Assembly: GCF_002943565.1 (NCBI RefSeq)
Contig: NZ_PJCH01000005.1
Location: 1,140,221 to 1,204,220 of the forward strand
From: Hyphococcus luteus
GTDB lineage: Bacteria; Pseudomonadota; Alphaproteobacteria; Caulobacterales; Parvularculaceae
Reading direction: 5' to 3'
Length of the DNA: 64,000 nucleotides
Positions within the stretch are counted from its first letter, which is position 1; each line of letters opens with the position of its first letter. The notes beneath the pieces were generated by a model that did no database searches, was not told the origin of the DNA, and saw only the letters and a list, made by a program, of their open reading frames with translations. The position numbers were made by a program, and so were the translations under genes. This document shows positions 55,230 to 63,999 of the stretch, in pieces.

Positions 55230-55981
55230 TTGGAAAATCCTTTCAGCCGCGCCGCCGTGTCGGTGATCTCGGGGTAATCGCGCCGCTGTTCTTCTGCGAG
55301 CGCTGTCTCCAGGGCGGGGTTTTCCTCGGCGAGCCGGTAAAGGTCCTTATAGGCCGCGACGGCGCCGGGACTGGCCGCCGCGATGGCGGCGGCGCGTTTC
55401 GCGGTTTCGGCGTCGAGCGTTTCCTTGTCCGGGAAGGCGGCGTTGGCGAGCCCCCAGCGCTCGGCCTCGGCCCCGGTGAAGCTTGCGGCGGTGAAGGAAA
55501 GCTCCCGGGCCCTTCTGACGCCGACCGCGCGCGCGAGATTCTGGCTCATGCCCCAGCTCGGCCGCAAACCCCATTTCGCATGGGTGTCGCCGAATTTCGT
55601 CTCCGCCGTCGTCAGGATGAAATCGGCGTGCAGCGCCAGCTCAAGCGCGCCCGTGAAACAAAACCCGTGCACCTTGGCGATGACCGGCGCTGACGCATGG
55701 CGGATGGCGTCGATGGCGGCGAAGGAGACATTGTCGAAAATGTCGTCGACCTTGCCGTTTTCAAAGGTCGCCCCCTGCAGCAATTTCAGATCGACGCCGG
55801 CGGAAAAGGCGCGGCCCGCGCCGCAGAGCACGATCACGCGCGCCTTTGCTTCGGCCTCTTTCAGCGCGGCGATCAGCGCCTTCAGCAGGTCGGGCGTGAA
55901 GGCGTTGAGCGCATCCGGCCGGTTCAGCGTCACGTTGGCGACGCCGTTTTCCATATGGGATTTGACGAGCGGTTCGGACAT
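55226..55981 (-). CDS. Enoyl-CoA hydratase/isomerase
   Basis: A 251-residue crotonase-fold enzyme starting MSEPLVKSHMENGVANVTLN (55981). The oxyanion-hole segments are AGRAFSAGVDLKLLQG and KVHGFCFTGALELALHADFI; LRPSWGMSQNLARAVG follows. The usual second catalytic Glu region differs, so the substrate (hydratase, isomerase or other) is unclear. It heads a unit with the DsbA-family and beta-helix genes. A longer frame upstream is not needed. Confidence 0.88.
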   Translation of the reverse strand: MSEPLVKSHMENGVANVTLNRPDALNAFTPDLLKALIAALKEAEAKARVIVLCGAGRAFSAGVDLKLLQGATFENGKVDDIFDNVSFAAIDAIRHASAPVIAKVHGFCFTGALELALHADFILTTAETKFGDTHAKWGLRPSWGMSQNLARAVGVRRARELSFTAASFTGAEAERWGLANAAFPDKETLDAETAKRAAAIAAASPGAVAAYKDLYRLAEENPALETALAEEQRRDYPEITDTAARLKGFSK

Positions 55982-56078
55982 GGGCCTATACTCCTTGATG
56001 CGGATTATAAGCCGGTTGCGTCCTGGGAGACCAGTTTTGGGGCCAGCCTGGCGCTTACAGGCAACGGGACTGGAATTC

Positions 56079-56627
56079 ATGAAAAAACTGTTCGGGCTTT
56101 GCGCCCTGCTCGCCGCCGCGTCTGCGGCGCTGTCGCCGGCGCAGGCGGACTTTTCGGCCTTTTCCAAAGGGCCGGTGTTCGAGGATTTCGGTCCCGTCGC
56201 GGATGTGGATGCGGATTTCGAAATTCCGGAAGGGACCGAATTCAAGATCGTCTACGACACGAACAAGGGCGCCGCGCCGGGCCAGTTGAATAAGACGCTG
56301 GTGACGGCGGCGCGCTTTTTCAACATGCATGCGCGGGCGGGCGTTCCTGAAGAGAACATCGCCCTCGCCATCGTAGTGCACGGCAAGGCGGTGCAGGACC
56401 TGACCGGGGATGCGCATTACGCCGAGGCTATGGGCGGCGAAAACGCCAATGCGCCGTTGCTGGCGGCGCTGATGGAAAAGAACGTGCGCGTCATCGTCTG
56501 CGGCCAGAGCGCCGCTTATTACGGCGTCACGAAGGAAGACCTGCTGCCCGGCGTTGAAATGGCCATCTCCGCGATGACGGTTCACAGCGTTCTGCAAAAC
56601 CAGGGCTACACGCTGAACCCTTTCTAA
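56079..56627 (+). CDS. Periplasmic DsrE-like protein
   Basis: A 182-residue protein with a signal peptide (MKKLFGLCALLAAASAALSP, AQADF). The mature part is DsrE/F-like: FKIVYDTNKGAAPGQLNKTL, NIALAIVVHGKAVQDLTGD, LMEKNVRVIVCGQSAAYYGV. The Cys in VIVCGQS lies where DsrE-type sulfur carriers have theirs. It is divergent from the enoyl-CoA hydratase gene. Sulfur relay in the periplasm is a guess. Confidence 0.8.
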   Translation: MKKLFGLCALLAAASAALSPAQADFSAFSKGPVFEDFGPVADVDADFEIPEGTEFKIVYDTNKGAAPGQLNKTLVTAARFFNMHARAGVPEENIALAIVVHGKAVQDLTGDAHYAEAMGGENANAPLLAALMEKNVRVIVCGQSAAYYGVTKEDLLPGVEMAISAMTVHSVLQNQGYTLNPF

Positions 56628-56638
56628 AGGGAAGGGTT

Positions 56639-57679
56639 TCAAGCCGTCACGGAAACCGGATCCTGCGGCGCTTCGCCGTCGCCGGGCCCCGCGGCGCGGC
56701 GGATATTTTCGAGATAATCTTCCGCGGCGGCGCGCCCTTTTTCATGCAGGGAGCGGATGAGGGACGGCGTCGGCCGGCTCGAAATCTGCACCTTGGTTTC
56801 GTATTCGCTAAGCGCGATGACATCGAGATCGCGCATCTGCGGATGGTCGTCCTGAAGCCGCGCCAGCTCCTCGTCGAGCGAGCGGTTGAAGAGGAGGTTC
56901 TTCATATAGGCGTCAACCTCCGCGCCGCTTTTCGGCAGGCCTTCGGCGCCGGATTCGATGAGGCGCACCAGAAGCGTCCTGTCGGCGTCGATGCGCGCCA
57001 GCGGCTCCAGCGCCGGATTGGCGGAAAAGCCGCCGTCCCAGTAAGGCTCGCCGTCGATCCACACCGTCGGGTGAAGATTGGGCAGGCAGGCCGAAGCGAG
57101 AAGCGCGTCGATGGTGATGTCCGCATTCGTAAAGATGCGCGCCTGCGCCGTCTTCACATGGGTCGCCGACACGAACAGCGCCGGGGCTTCGGCCGAGCGC
57201 AGGGCGTCGATGTCGACGTTCTTGGCGAGGGCTGAGCGCAAGGGATTGACGCTCATGGCGCCGGGATTGGTCATCGCCTGGCGCCACATATCCGATTGCG
57301 CGCTCATCAGCATGGGTGAAAACATGAAAGTCGAAAACGACGACGCATCGGCGATGTCGGTCCAGAAGCTTTTTAGCGCATGGCGCGCGCCGGACGCGCC
57401 GCCGGTGACGAAGCCGGAAATGAAAAGCGCGGCGTTGAGCGCGCCTGCCGAGGCGCCGGTGATGGCTTTCACGTCGAGAGCGCGTTCATGGCTCAAACGG
57501 TCAAGGACGCCCCAGGTGAAAGCGCCGAGCACGCCGCCGCCCTGCAGCGCGAGATTGAGCGTCGCCGGCTTTACGGTCCGCCGGTCGAATTCGCGCGCCG
57601 CCCGGAGATAAGCGAGCTTGAGGCGCCGCGCCGGGCCGGAGCCGTGAAGCCAGCTGTTGATGGTCTCGCGCATGCTCAT
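56639..57679 (-). CDS. Patatin-like phospholipase
   Basis: A 346-residue patatin-family serine hydrolase: oxyanion motif LALQGGGVLGAFTWGVLD near 42, nucleophile GASAG (ITGASAGALNAALFISG) near 75, and the Asp of the dyad in YWDGGFSANPAL near 215. It acts on phospholipids or acylglycerols at or near membranes. No signal peptide is seen. Start at 57679 or the ATG two codons later. It is convergent with the DsrE-like gene. Confidence 0.92.
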   Translation of the reverse strand: MSMRETINSWLHGSGPARRLKLAYLRAAREFDRRTVKPATLNLALQGGGVLGAFTWGVLDRLSHERALDVKAITGASAGALNAALFISGFVTGGASGARHALKSFWTDIADASSFSTFMFSPMLMSAQSDMWRQAMTNPGAMSVNPLRSALAKNVDIDALRSAEAPALFVSATHVKTAQARIFTNADITIDALLASACLPNLHPTVWIDGEPYWDGGFSANPALEPLARIDADRTLLVRLIESGAEGLPKSGAEVDAYMKNLLFNRSLDEELARLQDDHPQMRDLDVIALSEYETKVQISSRPTPSLIRSLHEKGRAAAEDYLENIRRAAGPGDGEAPQDPVSVTA

Positions 57680-57796
57680 AAAGCCTGGCTCCTGCTAAGC
57701 TTGAGCCTTCAGGCTCGCAGCAAATCTTTACAGGATGTTGTGCGCCGCACAATAAATTCGAAAAAGTAATATTGGCGGACGGCGTCAGGGCCGGCG

Positions 57797-58879
57797 CTAA
57801 AACCCGACGACCCAGGCGGCGTCGGCGGGCGTCTCGCCGGCGCAGAGCTGTTTCCAGGCGCGTGCGACCGCTTCAGAGCCGTTTTCGCGCCGGATGATCA
57901 GCCAGTCGTGCGATTTGATCGCGGCTTCTTTCCAGAAGGCGAAAGCCTGTTTTTCGAAACCGCCGGGGCCCCATTCCTCGGCGCGTTTTTGAATATGGCC
58001 GGGGGCGAAAAACATCTCGCTGCGCTCGGCGATGAAGTCCGGGCCCATGGCGTTCTGCTCGTAATGGGTGACGCCCACATTCGAGGTGAATTTCATGTTG
58101 TCGCCGAGATGTTTGTGGAGCCGTCCCAGGACCTCGCCATTGCCGGACATGTCGATGATGAGGGCGGGTCTGGAAGCGTCGATCTTTTCGATCTCGTCAT
58201 AAGTGAAAACGTCGGCGTAAAGTTTCAGCTTTTCCACCGCCGGTTTGTTGCGCGCCGACGTCAGACCCACAAGGCGCGGCGCCGACTTGTCTCCGGCGAT
58301 GGCGTAAGCGGTTCCGATCGCGGTTTTCGAGGACGCGCTCGCGATGATCGCCTGCTCGGCGCCGAACCAGCCCTTGTCCTTCATGAAATCGTAGAGGCAA
58401 AAGGAGGTCGCATAGAGCGGGAAGAGCACCATGCGGTCGTCGTCCATCTCGCGATTATAGCCGGGCTCGGCTTTGACGCGCGCATAGGAATTATAGACCG
58501 GCGGCAGGCCCGCCCGATGCGCCGCCCCGTCGAAGAGGCGCGTTTCGCTCGCCTTTTCCGGTTTCATGACGAGATGGCTCGCCATGGGAAAATAACCGTA
58601 AAGACGTTCGCCGACGGGAACCTCCGGATTGTTCGACTCGACGACGTCGGCAAAGCCCCAGACCGGGATGATCCCGTCGCCTTCTTTCGCAACGGGAAAG
58701 AATTTCCAATAGCCGATGCGCTCGCCAACGACGCCATAGGTGACGTTGTTGGCGGTCAGCGCGAAGCGGTCGATTTTCGCCAAGACCTCGCCGTCTTTTA
58801 GCGCCGGGGCCTCGCGGGTCTCGACCCGCCCCTCGGATAGCTTGTCTTTGCGGACGATGAATTCGCTGATGGTCGTCAT
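57797..58879 (-). CDS. DUF2855 protein
   Basis: A 360-residue DUF2855 protein. It resembles a medium-chain dehydrogenase/reductase without clear zinc ligands: VLAKIDRFALTANNVTYGVV, GIIPVWGFADVV, VGERLYGYFPMASHLVMKP, AIIASASSKTAIGTAYAI. The cofactor and substrate are unknown. It is monocistronic on the minus strand. Confidence 0.82.
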   Translation of the reverse strand: MTTISEFIVRKDKLSEGRVETREAPALKDGEVLAKIDRFALTANNVTYGVVGERIGYWKFFPVAKEGDGIIPVWGFADVVESNNPEVPVGERLYGYFPMASHLVMKPEKASETRLFDGAAHRAGLPPVYNSYARVKAEPGYNREMDDDRMVLFPLYATSFCLYDFMKDKGWFGAEQAIIASASSKTAIGTAYAIAGDKSAPRLVGLTSARNKPAVEKLKLYADVFTYDEIEKIDASRPALIIDMSGNGEVLGRLHKHLGDNMKFTSNVGVTHYEQNAMGPDFIAERSEMFFAPGHIQKRAEEWGPGGFEKQAFAFWKEAAIKSHDWLIIRRENGSEAVARAWKQLCAGETPADAAWVVGF

Positions 58880-59344
58880 GGATCGCTCCGGCGGCTTTCG
58901 CGGGCGAGGCTAACATCCGCGCCCGCAAAGGTTGAGGGCCAAACGCAGCCTTTTCCGCAAGACGCGAAAAACGCCCGGAATCCCGCTTTCGGTGCGTAGT
59001 TATCCACGGGTTTCGCAGCGGGGTTATGCTCTTGGATGTCATTCTGCACGCGCTGCGGCGCGCTGATTGTCTTCATCCTGAGGGCGTTCACGAAGTGAAC
59101 GCGTCGCGAAGGGCGAGGACAATCAGCGCCTCAGGGCGAAGAGTGTCGCCGCGCATGGTGCGAGATCCCGTGACGCCGCCCCGGGATGACAGGGAAGCGA
59201 AGGAGCAGAAAATCGCGTGGAACATTTTACGCAAATGGCGCCAAACTCTTCTGAAAGCCAGCAGCCAGGCCAAAAAAAGAGATCGAGACGTCGGTTTGCG
59301 TTGAAATGTTTCACGCTTGCGCGTTTTCAAGGGGCGCGCCCGTT
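58880..59344. other. Intergenic region with a nested palindromic repeat
   Basis: No gene in 465 bp. Outer arms GCGCTGATTGTC (59060-59071) and GACAATCAGCGC (59118-59129) enclose a perfect GCGTTCAC-GAA-GTGAACGC hairpin (59084-59102). This, together with the nearby CCCCGGGATGACAGG, looks like a dispersed bacterial REP-type element. One DnaA-box-like TTATCCACG is at 59000-59008, but alone. Confidence 0.6.
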
Positions 59345-59896
59345 TCAGGCGAATGTCACGTCAGGCGGCGGCGCGAAGTCCTCGCGCATCATCGCCATGC
59401 GCGCCGACTCCGCTTCGCCGCCACGGCCGAGCGAAAACTGTTTGCGCGTCTCGCCGGTTTTGCGAAAGCCCGTCTTTTCAAGAACGCGGCCCGAGGCGGG
59501 ATTGTCGGTGAAATGACCGGCAAGGAGTTTTTCGGCGCTACGCTCTGCAAAGGCGAAATGCGAGACGGCGCGCGCGGCCTCCGTCGCGACGCCGCAGCCG
59601 CGCGCCGGGGCCGAGACCCAGTAGCCGAGCTCGTAAAGCTCGATGGTGATCCGGGTGACGCCGCAGCAGGCGATGAGCTCGCCATTGTCGCAAACCGCGA
59701 AGGCGAACTCTTTTCCCAGCGCAAAGGCCTGGGAGATCGCCGCGGTGAAGCCTTCCGCGTCTTCGAGCGTGTAGGGGTGCGGAATGCGCGAAGTGTTGCG
59801 GGCGATCTGCTCGTCATTGCAGAGCCGCGCGAAAACGGGCGCGTCGATTTCTTCGATGGGACGCAGGAGAAATCGTCTGGTGTGGATGAGAGTCAT
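59345..59896 (-). CDS. GNAT-family N-acetyltransferase (RimJ-like)
   Basis: A 183-residue GNAT protein starting MTLIHTRRFLLRPIEEIDAP (59896). It shows AVCDNGELIACCGVTRITIE, ELGYWVSAPARGCGVATEAA (acetyl-CoA-binding loop) and NPASGRVLEKTGFRKTGETR, the RimJ/RimL pattern. It acetylates an unknown amine or N-terminus. It lies just downstream of the rplU-rpmA terminator, so it is expressed separately. Confidence 0.88.
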   Translation of the reverse strand: MTLIHTRRFLLRPIEEIDAPVFARLCNDEQIARNTSRIPHPYTLEDAEGFTAAISQAFALGKEFAFAVCDNGELIACCGVTRITIELYELGYWVSAPARGCGVATEAARAVSHFAFAERSAEKLLAGHFTDNPASGRVLEKTGFRKTGETRKQFSLGRGGEAESARMAMMREDFAPPPDVTFA

Positions 59897-59931
59897 GACG
59901 CGCCTCGGACAAAAGGAAAAACGGCGAAAAG

Positions 59932-59961
59932 AAAAAGGGCGCCGCAGGGGGCGCCCTTTTT
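59932..59961. terminator. Bidirectional terminator after rpmA
   Basis: AAAAAGGGCGCC (59932-59943) and GGCGCCCTTTTT (59950-59961) form a perfect 12-bp stem with A- and T-runs on both sides. It should stop the rplU-rpmA transcript on the minus strand. A second GC hairpin, GCGGCGCCC-C-GGGCGCCGC, lies at 59978-59996. Confidence 0.8.
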
Positions 59962-60007
59962 CCAAAACCCTCATTTTGCGGCGCCCCGGGCGCCGCGGAC
60001 GGCGCGA

Positions 60008-60268
60008 TTAATTGTCGGCCGGAATAATGGAGACGTAGTTCTTGCCGCCGCGCTTTTGCGCAAAGGCGACGCGTCCGCCGGAAAGGGCGAACAGCGTGTG
60101 GTCCTTGCCCATGCCGACATTGTCGCCGGGATGATATTTGGTGCCGCGCTGACGCACGATGATATTGCCCGGAACGACGCCTTCGCCGCCGAACTTTTTC
60201 ACGCCGAGACGCCGGCCCGCCGAGTCGCGTCCATTGCGCGAGGAACCGCCTGCTTTTTTATGCGCCAT
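60008..60268 (-). CDS. rpmA: 50S ribosomal protein L27
   Basis: L27 is the large-subunit protein near the peptidyl-transferase centre. The 86 residues begin [20 protein letters not shown], then [20 protein letters not shown], a full-length match. It lies 9 bases downstream of rplU, the standard rplU-rpmA operon. Confidence 0.98.
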   Translation of the reverse strand: MAHKKAGGSSRNGRDSAGRRLGVKKFGGEGVVPGNIIVRQRGTKYHPGDNVGMGKDHTLFALSGGRVAFAQKRGGKNYVSIIPADN

Positions 60269-60277
60269 TGTCTACTC

Positions 60278-60877
60278 CTATTCGCCTTTGGCGAGTTTCT
60301 TCGCCTGTTCAACCCAGCCTTCGCGCTCGATGCGGCCGTGAAAGGCGAGTTTCTCATCCATATCCGCAATGTCTTTTTCGGTCCAGCCGGCGATCTGCGC
60401 GAAAGACGTCACGCCCGCTTCGTGCAGCTTTTTCTCCAGCACCGGGCCGACGCCGGAAAGCTGTTTCAGATCGTCCGCGCCTTCGCTCGGCGCGGCGGTT
60501 TTCGGGGCCTCTTTCGGCTCTTCCTTTTTGGCCGCTTTCTTCGCCGCCGGTTTCGGCTTGGCGCCGCCGGTCAGGATGTCGGTCACTTTGAGGACCGTCA
60601 GATGCTGGCGGTGGCCGGCTTTGCGGCGGTAATTCTGGCGGCGGCGCTTTTTGAAGACGATGATCTTCCGGTCGCGCTTTTGCTCGAGGATTTCGGCGGC
60701 CACAGAAGCGCCGTCGACTTTCGGCGCGCCGACGGTCACATCGCCGCCGTCGCCGACCATCAAAACCTCGTCGAGCGTGACCACGTCGCCGGCCTCGCCG
60801 GGCAGGCGCTCGACTTTCACAATATCGTCTTTGGAAACGCGGTATTGCTTACCGCCAGTCTTCACGACTGCGTACAT
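60278..60877 (-). CDS. rplU: 50S ribosomal protein L21 with C-terminal HhH extension
   Basis: L21 (residues 1-102; [40 protein letters not shown]) is followed by an Ala/Lys linker and a helix-hairpin-helix-like domain ([40 protein letters not shown]). Total length is 199 against about 103 for ordinary L21. Extensions of this kind are known in alphaproteobacterial L21 proteins. It is the first gene of the rplU-rpmA operon. Confidence 0.97.
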   Translation of the reverse strand: MYAVVKTGGKQYRVSKDDIVKVERLPGEAGDVVTLDEVLMVGDGGDVTVGAPKVDGASVAAEILEQKRDRKIIVFKKRRRQNYRRKAGHRQHLTVLKVTDILTGGAKPKPAAKKAAKKEEPKEAPKTAAPSEGADDLKQLSGVGPVLEKKLHEAGVTSFAQIAGWTEKDIADMDEKLAFHGRIEREGWVEQAKKLAKGE

Positions 60878-61198
60878 ATCCGACTCCGTGAGGCGTCTGT
60901 TCCAGCCTCAGTGTCCTTTTTCGCCCCGGTTTCTGCCGCCCGGTTGTTAAGAAGAAGCGGGTCTCTAGCCCGGGGGACGGGTCTCGTCAAGCGGGATAAA
61001 GCGGGCTGGGCGTTTGCCAGAGGCGCTTTCCGGCGAAGGCATGGCCGGAACCGGATTTCAATTATTTTTCAATGGCTTGGGCGTTGGCCGGGCGCGCCGC
61101 CTGAAAGCGCTGGAGAAAGAGAACCGGCGTCTTCGCAAGGCGGTTTTTGATCCGACCCTCGGCAACCCGATCCTTTTGGCGGTCAATCGTCTTGGCGG
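60878..61198 (-). promoter_or_regulatory. rplU promoter and leader region
   Basis: This 321-bp gap has no gene. On the minus strand TTGACG (60985-60990), a 17-base spacer and TAGAGA (60962-60967) make a good sigma-70-type promoter, giving a leader of about 80 bases before rplU. The remainder up to 61198 shows nothing else. Confidence 0.6.
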
Positions 61199-61657
61199 TC
61201 AGCTGTCCCGTTCGCCTGCGATCTGACGCCTGGCCTTGGCGAGCAGGCGTAAAAGCCGATCCTGTTCGTCGGGGCGGAGCGTATTGAAGGCGCATTCCTC
61301 ATGGTCCGCCATGATCTTTTTGATCCGCCTGGCGGTCGCTTTGCCTTGCGCCGTGCAAATGAGACCGTAGGAGCGGCCGTCGCTTGCCGTCTTGGTGACA
61401 AGGCCCTCGTTTTCAAGTTTCGCAATTAGCGGCGCAATGTTGGCGCGTTTGATTGCAAGCGCCCGGCCGATGCGCGCCTGCGTCTCCCCAGGATTGGCTT
61501 TGATCATCAAGAGGACCGTTGCGGCGACCGGCGAGAAGTTTTCCCTTGCAAGGGAGTTGGTCAGCTGCGCCATGGACGCGGCTGAAACCCGCCGGAGTTG
61601 ATAGCCGAGAAAGCATTCAAGCGGGTCTTTCAGGGCGGTTTCCGTCAAATCTCCCAT
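61199..61657 (-). CDS. MarR-family regulator of hydroxycinnamate genes
   Basis: A 152-residue MarR protein starting MGDLTETALKDPLECFLGYQ (61657): NFSPVAATVLLMIKANPGET, QARIGRALAIKRANIAPLIA, KLENEGLVTKTASDGRSYGL. It is divergent from the aldehyde dehydrogenase and hydroxycinnamoyl-CoA hydratase-lyase genes. MarR repressors released by hydroxycinnamoyl-CoA thioesters (FerR/CouR/FerC type) have this genomic position, so that role is inferred. Confidence 0.85.
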   Translation of the reverse strand: MGDLTETALKDPLECFLGYQLRRVSAASMAQLTNSLARENFSPVAATVLLMIKANPGETQARIGRALAIKRANIAPLIAKLENEGLVTKTASDGRSYGLICTAQGKATARRIKKIMADHEECAFNTLRPDEQDRLLRLLAKARRQIAGERDS

Positions 61658-61698
61658 GGGCCTCAAGGGGTAGGACTATTGTCTGGGGCGAACAAGAA

Positions 61699-61715
61699 TG
61701 CTATGAATAATAGCA
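61699..61715. promoter_or_regulatory. MarR operator, TGCTAT-N5-ATAGCA
   Basis: A perfect 6-bp inverted repeat with a 5-base spacer in the 80-bp divergent space, followed by an overlapping GAATA...TATTC pair. It lies 23 bases before the aldehyde dehydrogenase start, so repression of both genes is expected. Confidence 0.6.
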
Positions 61716-61737
61716 ATATATTCATCGGGAGGACAAG

Positions 61738-63135
61738 ATGGAATTCGAGCGCAAAAATCCTCTAACGGGAGAGACGGCGAGCAAGGCGATCGCCATGAAG
61801 TCGGGCGATATTCCCGCGATCGCGGAGCGTGCGTCGGCGGCCTTTTCCGTGTGGTCGGCCCTAGGCCCCAATGCGCGCCGCGCCGTCCTCATGAAAGCCG
61901 CCGATGCTCTTGAGGCGAAAGCCGATGATTTCGTTCAGGCGATGATGGGCGAGATCGGCGCGACCGAAGGCTGGGCGCGGTTTAACCTGATGCTGGCGGC
62001 GGGCATGATCCGCGAGGCGGCGGCGATCACCACGCAGATCGGCGGCGAGGTTATTCCGTCCGACAAGCCCGGCTGTCTCGCGATGGCGCTGAAAGAACCT
62101 GTTGGCGTCATTCTGGGCATCGCGCCCTGGAACGCGCCGATCATTCTGGGCGTCAGGGCCATCGCCGTGCCGCTCGCCTGCGGCAACAGCGTGATATTGA
62201 AAGCATCCGAAAGCTGTCCGCGCACCCATGAATTGATCGTTGAGGCGTTCGAAGAGGCGGGCTTCCCCGAAGGCGCGGTGAATATCGTCACCAATGCGCC
62301 GGAAGACGCGGGCGAGGTCGTTGGCGCGCTGATCGATCACCCGGCGGTGAAGCGCATCAATTTTACGGGCTCGACGGCGGTGGGCAAGATCATCGCCAAG
62401 CGTGCGGCGGAGCATTTAAAGCCTGTGCTTCTGGAGCTCGGCGGCAAGGCGCCGCTGATCGTGCTCGAAGACGCCGATCTCGACGAGGCGGTCAAAGCTG
62501 CGGCGTTCGGCGCCTTCATGAATCAGGGGCAGATCTGCATGTCGACGGAACGGATTATCGTCGTCGACGCCGTGGCCGACGAATTCGCCAGGAAATTCAC
62601 TGAGAAAGCGAAGTCGCTGGCGACCGGCGATCCGCGAGAGGGCAAGACGCCGCTTGGGGCCGTGGTCGACAAGAAAACCGTTCAGAACGTCAACGCGCTG
62701 ATCGATGACGCCGCCTCGAAAGGCGCAAAAATCCTGACCGGCGGGACGGCGGACAGCGTGCTCATGCCGGCGACCGTCGTCGACGGCGTCACCGCAGACA
62801 TGAAAATTTATCGCGACGAAAGTTTCGGCCCGGTTGTAGGCGTGATCCGCGCGAAAGACGAGGCCGACGCCATCCGGCTCGCCAATGACAGCGAGTATGG
62901 GCTCTCCGCCGCCGTTTTCACGCGCGATTCCGCGCGCGGCTTAAAAGTCGCGCGGCAGGTTCATTCAGGCATTTGTCATGTGAACGGCCCGACCGTGCAT
63001 GACGAGGCGCAGATGCCGTTCGGCGGCGTGGGCGCTTCCGGCTATGGGCGTTTTGGCGGCAGGGCCGGGGTCGACAGCTTTACCGAGTTGCGCTGGATCA
63101 CGGTGGAAACCGAGCCCGGCCATTATCCGATTTAA
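61738..63135 (+). CDS. Aldehyde dehydrogenase (vanillin dehydrogenase-like)
   Basis: A 465-residue NAD(P)-dependent ALDH: GVILGIAPWNAPIILGVRAI, NFTGSTAVGKIIAKRAAEHL, the general-base Glu in LLELGGKAPLIVLEDADLD, and the catalytic Cys in MNQGQICMSTERI. C-terminal ESFGPVVGVIRAKDEADAI and MPFGGVGASGYGRFGG. Length and the ferulate-pathway neighbour suggest vanillin or 4-hydroxybenzaldehyde oxidation. GGAGG lies 8 bases before the ATG. Confidence 0.92.
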   Translation: MEFERKNPLTGETASKAIAMKSGDIPAIAERASAAFSVWSALGPNARRAVLMKAADALEAKADDFVQAMMGEIGATEGWARFNLMLAAGMIREAAAITTQIGGEVIPSDKPGCLAMALKEPVGVILGIAPWNAPIILGVRAIAVPLACGNSVILKASESCPRTHELIVEAFEEAGFPEGAVNIVTNAPEDAGEVVGALIDHPAVKRINFTGSTAVGKIIAKRAAEHLKPVLLELGGKAPLIVLEDADLDEAVKAAAFGAFMNQGQICMSTERIIVVDAVADEFARKFTEKAKSLATGDPREGKTPLGAVVDKKTVQNVNALIDDAASKGAKILTGGTADSVLMPATVVDGVTADMKIYRDESFGPVVGVIRAKDEADAIRLANDSEYGLSAAVFTRDSARGLKVARQVHSGICHVNGPTVHDEAQMPFGGVGASGYGRFGGRAGVDSFTELRWITVETEPGHYPI

Positions 63136-63162
63136 CTGCTTGTAGAAGTGAGGAGAACGCGC

Positions 63163-63999
63163 GTGAGCGAACGCACGGAAGAAGAAACGGTATCCTACGA
63201 GATTGTGGACCGAGTGGCGTGGGTGAAATTCAATCGCCCTGAGAAGCGCAACTGCATGAGCCCGAAGCTGAACCGGCAGATGCTGCGGGTGATCGAAAAG
63301 CTCGAATTCGACGACAATGTGGGCGTTCTGGTGCTGACCGGCGAGGGGACGGCGTGGTCGGCGGGCATGGACCTGAAAGAATATTTCCGGGAAACCGAAG
63401 CGCTCGGTCTTCAGGGCACGCGGCATGCGCAGCGCGAAGCCTATGCCTGGTGGAAGCGGCTCAGATGGTACCAAAAGCCGACCATCGCCATGGTCAACGG
63501 CTGGTGTTTCGGCGGCGGCTACGGCCCGCTCTTCGCCTGCGACCTCGCTTACGCCTCGGAAGACGCCCAGTTCGGCCTTTCCGAAATCAACTGGGGCATT
63601 CTGCCCGGCGGCGGCGCGACCAAGGTGGCGCAGGTTCTGATGCCCTTCCGCAAGGCGATGTATCACGCCATGCTGGGCGAGAACCTCACCGGCAGGGAAG
63701 CCGAGGAGGCGGGGCTCGTCAATGAAGCGCTGCCGGCGGACAAGCTGAAAGCGCGCGTCGGCGAAGTCGCCAACAAGCTGCTCGAGAAGAACCCCTGGGC
63801 GCTGAAAGCCACCAAGGACGCGATGCGCCGGGTCGGCGAGATGACCTACGAGAATGCCGAGGATTACCTGATCCGCGCGCAGGAGGCGCTCAATTTCTTC
63901 GACAATGAAGCGCGCAAGGAAGGCATGCGGCAGTTCCTTGACGACAAAACCTACAAGCCCGGCCTTGGCGCCTATGATCTGTCGAAACAGAAAAAGTAA
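63163..63999 (+). CDS. p-Hydroxycinnamoyl-CoA hydratase-lyase
   Basis: A 278-residue crotonase-family enzyme starting at GTG 63163 (MSERTEEETVSYEIVDRVAW) behind AGGAGA. It has EGTAWSAGMDLKEYFRETEA, KRLRWYQKPTIAMVNGWCFG and the LSEINWGILPGGGATKV segment, typical of feruloyl-CoA hydratase-lyases (Ech/HCHL) that convert feruloyl- or p-coumaroyl-CoA to vanillin or 4-hydroxybenzaldehyde plus acetyl-CoA. The aldehyde dehydrogenase just upstream would oxidise the product. It ends one base before the window edge; a CoA ligase gene may follow. Confidence 0.93.
   Translation: MSERTEEETVSYEIVDRVAWVKFNRPEKRNCMSPKLNRQMLRVIEKLEFDDNVGVLVLTGEGTAWSAGMDLKEYFRETEALGLQGTRHAQREAYAWWKRLRWYQKPTIAMVNGWCFGGGYGPLFACDLAYASEDAQFGLSEINWGILPGGGATKVAQVLMPFRKAMYHAMLGENLTGREAEEAGLVNEALPADKLKARVGEVANKLLEKNPWALKATKDAMRRVGEMTYENAEDYLIRAQEALNFFDNEARKEGMRQFLDDKTYKPGLGAYDLSKQKK

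Noticed and set aside
55383..56078. N-terminal extension of the DsrE-like frame
   Set aside because: It lies antisense to the enoyl-CoA hydratase gene; the ATG at 56079 gives a clean signal peptide.
59306..61150. A 614-codon open frame on the plus strand
   Set aside because: It runs antisense to GNAT, rpmA and rplU, whose products are clearly recognisable; it is a shadow of their GC-rich codons.
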